The notes under the pieces: model-generated
Database searches by the model: none
What the model was told of the DNA's origin: nothing
What the model saw: only the letters and a program-made list of their open reading frames with translations
Position numbers and translations under genes: made by a program
NCBI GenBank assembly: GCA_937927335.1
Contig: CALBDU010000076.1
Coordinates: forward strand, 1 to 64,000
DNA length: 64,000 bases
Source: an uncultured Clostridium sp.
GTDB lineage: Bacteria; Bacillota; Clostridia; Clostridiales; Clostridiaceae
Direction: 5' to 3'
Shown: piece after piece, positions 60,296-64,000 of the stretch
Layout of the letters: each line of letters begins with the position of its first letter
Position numbering within the stretch: position 1 is the first letter of the stretch

Positions 60296-61504
60296 CTACT
60301 TGAGCTTTGATTTAAATAAGTTACCAAGTCTTTCACAACCAAGTCTTATTTTATCAGGCGGGTTGGCTCCAAAGCTTACCCTCATGCAATTGCTGCCCTT
60401 GCCGTTTCCTTCGGTATAAAAACCTTCTCCTGCAACATACACTACCCCAATATCGGGATTGGTTGATGCTTCTTTAAGAAGTTCGGTAGCATTAAGGTTA
60501 CCTGGAAGTTCTACCCAGGTAAAAAGACCGCCGTCAGGGAATGTACGTTTTGTTCCTTCAGGAAAGTATTTGTCTATGGCTTCAATCATTGCATCTCTTC
60601 TTTCTCTGTGTATGTCACATAATCTTTTATGATGCTCAGGATAATAGCCACGGTTGAAAAATTCTGCACAAAGAATCTGTGGCAGCATGGAGGTATGTGA
60701 ATTTGTAGCTGTTTTAGCATCACAGAGCTTTGAAATTATTTCAGGGGTTGCTAAAATGTAACCTAACCTGCTGCCTGGAGAGAAAATTTTTGAGAAGCTG
60801 TTAGCCAATACTGTATGTCCGGTTTTATCAAAGGCTTTAATTGGAAGAAGATCCTTGCCGCTATACCGGATATCCCTGTATGGGTCGTCCTCCAATATGA
60901 TTACGTCATATTTGCTCCCCAGTTCAGCAACTTTTTCTCGCCTTTCAAGGGATAATGTTCTTCCTGTTGGGTTTTGGAAGGTAGGTATCACATAAACCAT
61001 TTTAGGTTTATATTTTATAATCTTTGCTTCCAGATCATCTGTTACTATGCCGTTTTCATCCATATCTACGGCTATGCATTTAGCCTGGAACATTTCAAAG
61101 GTTTCAACGCAATGGACAAAAGTTGGAGACTCAACTAAGATAACATCCCCTGGGTTGATGAAAACCTGGCACATCAGGTTCATTGCTTCCAAACCGCCGG
61201 TTAAGATCAAAATATTGTCCGGATCTGCAATAACTCCCTTAGGAGAAAGCAGGTCCTTTACTACTGCTTGGCGAAGGTCCGCTATACCTTGAACCGGACC
61301 ATATGACAATGCTTCATAGCCACGCTTGTCTACTCGTAATACGTCATCTGCAATTTCCCTGATGATGTCAACAGCCAGAGATTCTTTTGCAATAGCTCCG
61401 CCACCGAAGGAAATAACGTTTGGATTGCTCATGCCGCCAAATAAATTCCTGATTATTGCTGCTGACTTTTCCATTGTTGCCATGCGATCTGCATATTTGA
61501 CCAT
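60296..61504 (-). CDS. PLP-dependent aminotransferase, LysN/2-aminoadipate type
   Basis: A 402-residue fold-type I aminotransferase of the family that includes 2-aminoadipate, aromatic and branched-chain transaminases (the same fold as in MocR proteins but without a DNA-binding part). Motifs: NVISFGGGAIAKES, LILTGGLEAMNL, VYVIPTFQNPTGRTLS, and the PLP Lys in LANSFSKIFSPGSRLGY. The start at 61504 is supported by AAGGGGG; a longer frame to 61615 crosses the promoter area. Its amino donor and acceptor are not known. Monocistronic. Confidence 0.88.
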   Translation of the reverse strand: MVKYADRMATMEKSAAIIRNLFGGMSNPNVISFGGGAIAKESLAVDIIREIADDVLRVDKRGYEALSYGPVQGIADLRQAVVKDLLSPKGVIADPDNILILTGGLEAMNLMCQVFINPGDVILVESPTFVHCVETFEMFQAKCIAVDMDENGIVTDDLEAKIIKYKPKMVYVIPTFQNPTGRTLSLERREKVAELGSKYDVIILEDDPYRDIRYSGKDLLPIKAFDKTGHTVLANSFSKIFSPGSRLGYILATPEIISKLCDAKTATNSHTSMLPQILCAEFFNRGYYPEHHKRLCDIHRERRDAMIEAIDKYFPEGTKRTFPDGGLFTWVELPGNLNATELLKEASTNPDIGVVYVAGEGFYTEGNGKGSNCMRVSFGANPPDKIRLGCERLGNLFKSKLK

Positions 61505-61761
61505 AATAAACCCCCTTATTAAGATTGATAAAATAAAATCAATTTGTTCTATAATATCGAATCTTGTTCTAAAACATTCTATAATAATTTTAACCCTATG
61601 GAAAATCACTGTCAATGATGTTTTTTAATTATTCAGATAATTTGAAACTGGATAAACCTTATGATTTATGCTATAACTTTTTTCAATTGCAATGACCAGC
61701 AATTGAACTATAATATAATTAACTGCAGTAGTTTAAATACTGCTCTAAAGGAGGTATATAG

Positions 61762-62418
61762 GTGAAGCTGACGGAAAACGTATATAAGCTTGACTGCACT
61801 AGAGGTGCTTATGCCTACGCTGTTAAAGATAATGGGGCCGTGCTCATAGATACAGGAATGCCGGGAAGGGCAAAGGCTATTACCCTGGAGCTTGAAGCAT
61901 ATGGCATCAACACACAGGACATAAGCAGGATACTTCTTACCCATCATGATATAGATCATGTGGGAAATGCTGATTATTTTCAGAGAAATAGCGGGTGTGA
62001 AGTGTGTATAAGCAAAGAAGACTATCCATTTTTTTCAGGGGAATTAAAAAGACCCGGTATAAAAAATATGCTGGGGAAAATAATTAAGGTCAATGTACCT
62101 GAAAAAATATCTATAATTGATACACAAACCGTTGATAATATTATTGTAGTCCGCACCCCTGGACATACTCCTGGGCACAGGTGTTTCAGATATGGGGAGG
62201 TTCTCTTTGCGGGGGATCTTGTAAGGATTTTAAACGGTAAAATTACAATGTCTCCTGCTTTTATGACCTGGGATAAGAGCGTTCTTGCTGAATCAATCAG
62301 ACATCTTTCAATGCTTGGGATCCGGATCATATGCCCTGCCCATGGCGAGCCTTTAGAGCTCGGAAACAACTGGGGAGAATTTATAAGGACAATAAATAAT
62401 GAGTTAAGCTTTTGCTGA
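61762..62418 (+). CDS. MBL-fold metallo-hydrolase
   Basis: A 218-residue metallo-beta-lactamase-fold protein. Metal ligands are in LLTHHDIDHVGN (the HxHxDH motif appears here as HHDIDH), HTPGHRC and CPAHGEPL, with Asp in GDLVRIL. Glyoxalase II-like and quorum-quenching hydrolases belong to the same group, but this branch is not characterised. It starts with GTG, behind AAAGGAGG. A terminator follows. No functional partner is adjacent. Confidence 0.87.
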   Translation: MKLTENVYKLDCTRGAYAYAVKDNGAVLIDTGMPGRAKAITLELEAYGINTQDISRILLTHHDIDHVGNADYFQRNSGCEVCISKEDYPFFSGELKRPGIKNMLGKIIKVNVPEKISIIDTQTVDNIIVVRTPGHTPGHRCFRYGEVLFAGDLVRILNGKITMSPAFMTWDKSVLAESIRHLSMLGIRIICPAHGEPLELGNNWGEFIRTINNELSFC

Positions 62419-62419
62419 T

Positions 62420-62446
62420 AAACCTGTCTAATAGGCAGGTTTTTTT
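62420..62446 (+). terminator. Terminator after the MBL gene
   Basis: AACCTGTC (62421-62428) pairs with GGCAGGTT (62434-62441) with one G-T pair, followed by seven T. Confidence 0.8.
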
Positions 62447-62510
62447 ATTTGAAATGTATAGATAAGAATTTTTTACAAAATATATTTAAAAAAGGAAGGG
62501 AGCATTTTAA

Positions 62511-63533
62511 TTGTTTACACCAAAGAGGATAATATTTGAAAAGGGAGTATTAGACTATAATATTGCCAAGGAAATATTAAATAACTTTAAAGATAAACCA
62601 GGGGTGGAAATGCTGTTTCCAAGTTCTAACAAAGTTAAACAGCTCATTCCTGGAGATAATTTGGAAGTCCAGTATAGGGAAGGCAAGAAAACCCTAGTGT
62701 TAGGAATTAAAAAATCCTTGAAGTTCCAATCCTGCAAGCCTTCCGCCCACTATCAGCTTCCATTGGTATCCGGATGCATGGGCCAGTGTGAATACTGCTA
62801 TCTTAATACAAGATTGGGAGATAAACCTTTTGTAAGAGTCTATGTTAATATGGAGGATATTCTCCATCAGACACAAAAATATATCAGTGAAAGGCTGCCG
62901 GAGGAAACAATATTTGAGGGGGCTGCCACTTCTGACCCGGTGCCGGTGGAGCCCTATACTCATGCTCTGGAGAAATGTATAGAATTCTTTGGCCAGTCAG
63001 AAAAGGGCAGATTCAGGTTTGTAACGAAATATACTGATATAAAATCATTGCTGGGTTTGAAGCATAATGGTCATACAGAAATGCGGTTCAGTATAAATAC
63101 AGATTATGTAATCAAAGAATATGAACATAGCACGCCACTGAGAAATAAAAGAATAGAAGCTGGAATTGAGGCGGTCAATGCAGGGTATCCAGTAGGCTTT
63201 TTAATTGCACCGGTTTTTATTTATCCAAAGTGGAAAGAGGATTACCACAGCCTTCTTATGGAATTAAGCAAAAGGCTTCCTGAAAAACTTATGTATCCTG
63301 TAACCTTTGAAGTAATATCCCACAGGTATACATCCATCGCTAAAGAACGAATATTACAGGTCTTTCCTGAAACTAAACTGCCAATGGAGGAGGAGGACCG
63401 TCAATTCAAGTTTGGTCAGTTTGGATATGGTAAGTATGTTTACAGCAAGGAAAGGCTTAAGGAGGTTAAGGACTTCTTTAGTGAAGACATTGAGCTTTTG
63501 TTTAAAGATAAGAAGGTTCTATACATCATTTGA
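62511..63533 (+). CDS. splB: Spore photoproduct lyase
   Basis: This radical SAM enzyme repairs the UV-induced spore thymine dimer at germination. The 340-residue sequence has the SAM-cluster motif CMGQCEYC at about residues 87-94, a normal N-terminal region with FEKGVLDYNIAKEILNNFK, and conserved blocks such as EGAATSDPVPVEP and MRFSINTDYVIKEYEH. The start is TTG, preceded by GAAGGGA. It marks the host as an endospore former. It stands alone between two metallohydrolase genes. Confidence 0.92.
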   Translation: MFTPKRIIFEKGVLDYNIAKEILNNFKDKPGVEMLFPSSNKVKQLIPGDNLEVQYREGKKTLVLGIKKSLKFQSCKPSAHYQLPLVSGCMGQCEYCYLNTRLGDKPFVRVYVNMEDILHQTQKYISERLPEETIFEGAATSDPVPVEPYTHALEKCIEFFGQSEKGRFRFVTKYTDIKSLLGLKHNGHTEMRFSINTDYVIKEYEHSTPLRNKRIEAGIEAVNAGYPVGFLIAPVFIYPKWKEDYHSLLMELSKRLPEKLMYPVTFEVISHRYTSIAKERILQVFPETKLPMEEEDRQFKFGQFGYGKYVYSKERLKEVKDFFSEDIELLFKDKKVLYII

Positions 63534-63628
63534 CATTTTAATAATGAAGCTTGTTCAAAGGGTGGTGGGTTGGTATAATTTTTGTATAACCTCGTGATAA
63601 TTTATTTTTAAGGAGTAGTATATAATAT

Positions 63629-64000
63629 ATGAAAATAATGATTGCATCGGATATTCATGGTTCTGCCTGTTATTGCAGCAAGCTTATCAGAGCCTTTGAA
63701 AATGAAAAAGCAGAAAGATTGCTGCTGCTTGGGGATTTACTGTATCACGGACCCAGAAACAGCCTGCCTGGTGAATATGACCCAAAAGCTGTTGCAGCAA
63801 TGCTCAATAATATTAAGGATCATATACTCTGCGTCAGGGGAAATTGTGATGCAGAGGTGGATCAAATGATGCTGGAATTTCCTATAATGGCTGATTACTG
63901 CATTCTTTATGCTGGAAAAAGAATGATTCTTGCAACTCACGGACATAAGTTAAATCCCCAAAATCCCCCAAAGATCAAAGCCGGAGATATACTACTTAAC
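63629..64000 (+). CDS. YfcE-like phosphodiesterase (partial, cut by window end)
   Basis: The first 124 codons of a metallophosphoesterase. MKIMIASDIHGSACYCSKLI gives the SDIHG metal motif, LLLGDLLYHGP the second Asp, RGNCDAEV the GNxD/H motif and LATHGHK the His pair. This order and spacing fit YfcE, a cyclic-phosphodiesterase-like enzyme of unknown natural substrate. AAGGAG lies about 11 bases before the ATG. The 3' end is outside the window, so length and C-terminus cannot be judged. Confidence 0.85.
   Translation, partial: MKIMIASDIHGSACYCSKLIRAFENEKAERLLLLGDLLYHGPRNSLPGEYDPKAVAAMLNNIKDHILCVRGNCDAEVDQMMLEFPIMADYCILYAGKRMILATHGHKLNPQNPPKIKAGDILLN

Noticed and set aside
1..64000. tRNA, rRNA or CRISPR features
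   Set aside because: Reading the intergenic regions by eye, I saw no tRNA T-loop signature, rRNA segment or regularly spaced repeats.

Overview
The window looks like chromosomal DNA of a low-GC, endospore-forming, strictly anaerobic Firmicute of the Clostridium type. The signs are AT-rich DNA with strong AGGAGG ribosome binding sites, a spore photoproduct lyase, an oxygen-sensitive glycyl radical enzyme with its activase, a tungsten/molybdenum aldehyde:ferredoxin oxidoreductase, iron-type alcohol dehydrogenases, rubredoxin-fused flavoproteins and sigma-54 promoters. I see no rRNA, tRNA, CRISPR array, intact insertion sequence or prophage. The genus is an inference.

Layout. 1-160: right end of a small inverted-repeat element whose complete relative lies at 48581-48720. 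0.4-6.3 kb: small housekeeping genes (DUF4256, two VOC proteins, a GNAT acetyltransferase, DUF488), an Fe-alcohol dehydrogenase, an SPFH protein with a 56-residue Arc-like partner, and a DsrE-like protein. 6.3-10.6 kb: a class V aminotransferase with a Cys-rich active-site loop, a MoaE-like protein and a Rad3/DinG-type helicase-nuclease. 10.9-12.1 kb: a glycerol dehydrogenase behind a sigma-54 promoter. 12.1-18.1 kb: a complete ribose operon rbsKDACB with rbsR and a LacI-type operator. 18.2-20.3 kb: two exported wall-active proteins.

20.4-28.3 kb: a PurF paralogue whose glutaminase site looks dead, a RocR-like sigma-54 activator with a variant GAFTGA loop, a methionine gamma-lyase-like enzyme behind a sigma-54 promoter overlapped downstream by a cre-like site, and two paralogous amino-acid permeases. 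This reads as an inducible amino-acid degradation module. 28.4-30.5 kb: an aldehyde ferredoxin oxidoreductase with a four-cluster ferredoxin partner. 30.7-34.8 kb: a GH18 protein, small DUF proteins, an inositol monophosphatase and a DUF362 ferredoxin-like protein.

34.9-38.8 kb: an XRE-cupin regulator, a glycyl radical enzyme of unassigned substrate and its activase. The enzyme lacks the Glu that follows the catalytic Cys in most eliminase-type relatives, and is my best candidate for undescribed chemistry. 38.9-41.6 kb: a divergent YczE/MocR pair with shared GTCATACAAT boxes, and an SMR transporter. 41.7-43.7 kb: pseudouridine catabolism (psuK with a fused HTH, psuG). 43.8-48.3 kb: two rubredoxin-containing flavoproteins, an Mbeg1-like hydrolase and a flavodoxin-like reductase.

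48.7-52.4 kb (minus strand): biotin operon bioY-bioB-bioD-bioA under a BirA operator, with no bioF nearby. 52.5-60.2 kb: a nitroreductase, a MacAB-like efflux set and a heterodimeric ABC exporter with one degenerate ATP site. 60.3-64 kb: a PLP aminotransferase, an MBL hydrolase, spore photoproduct lyase and the start of a YfcE-like phosphodiesterase cut by the window end.
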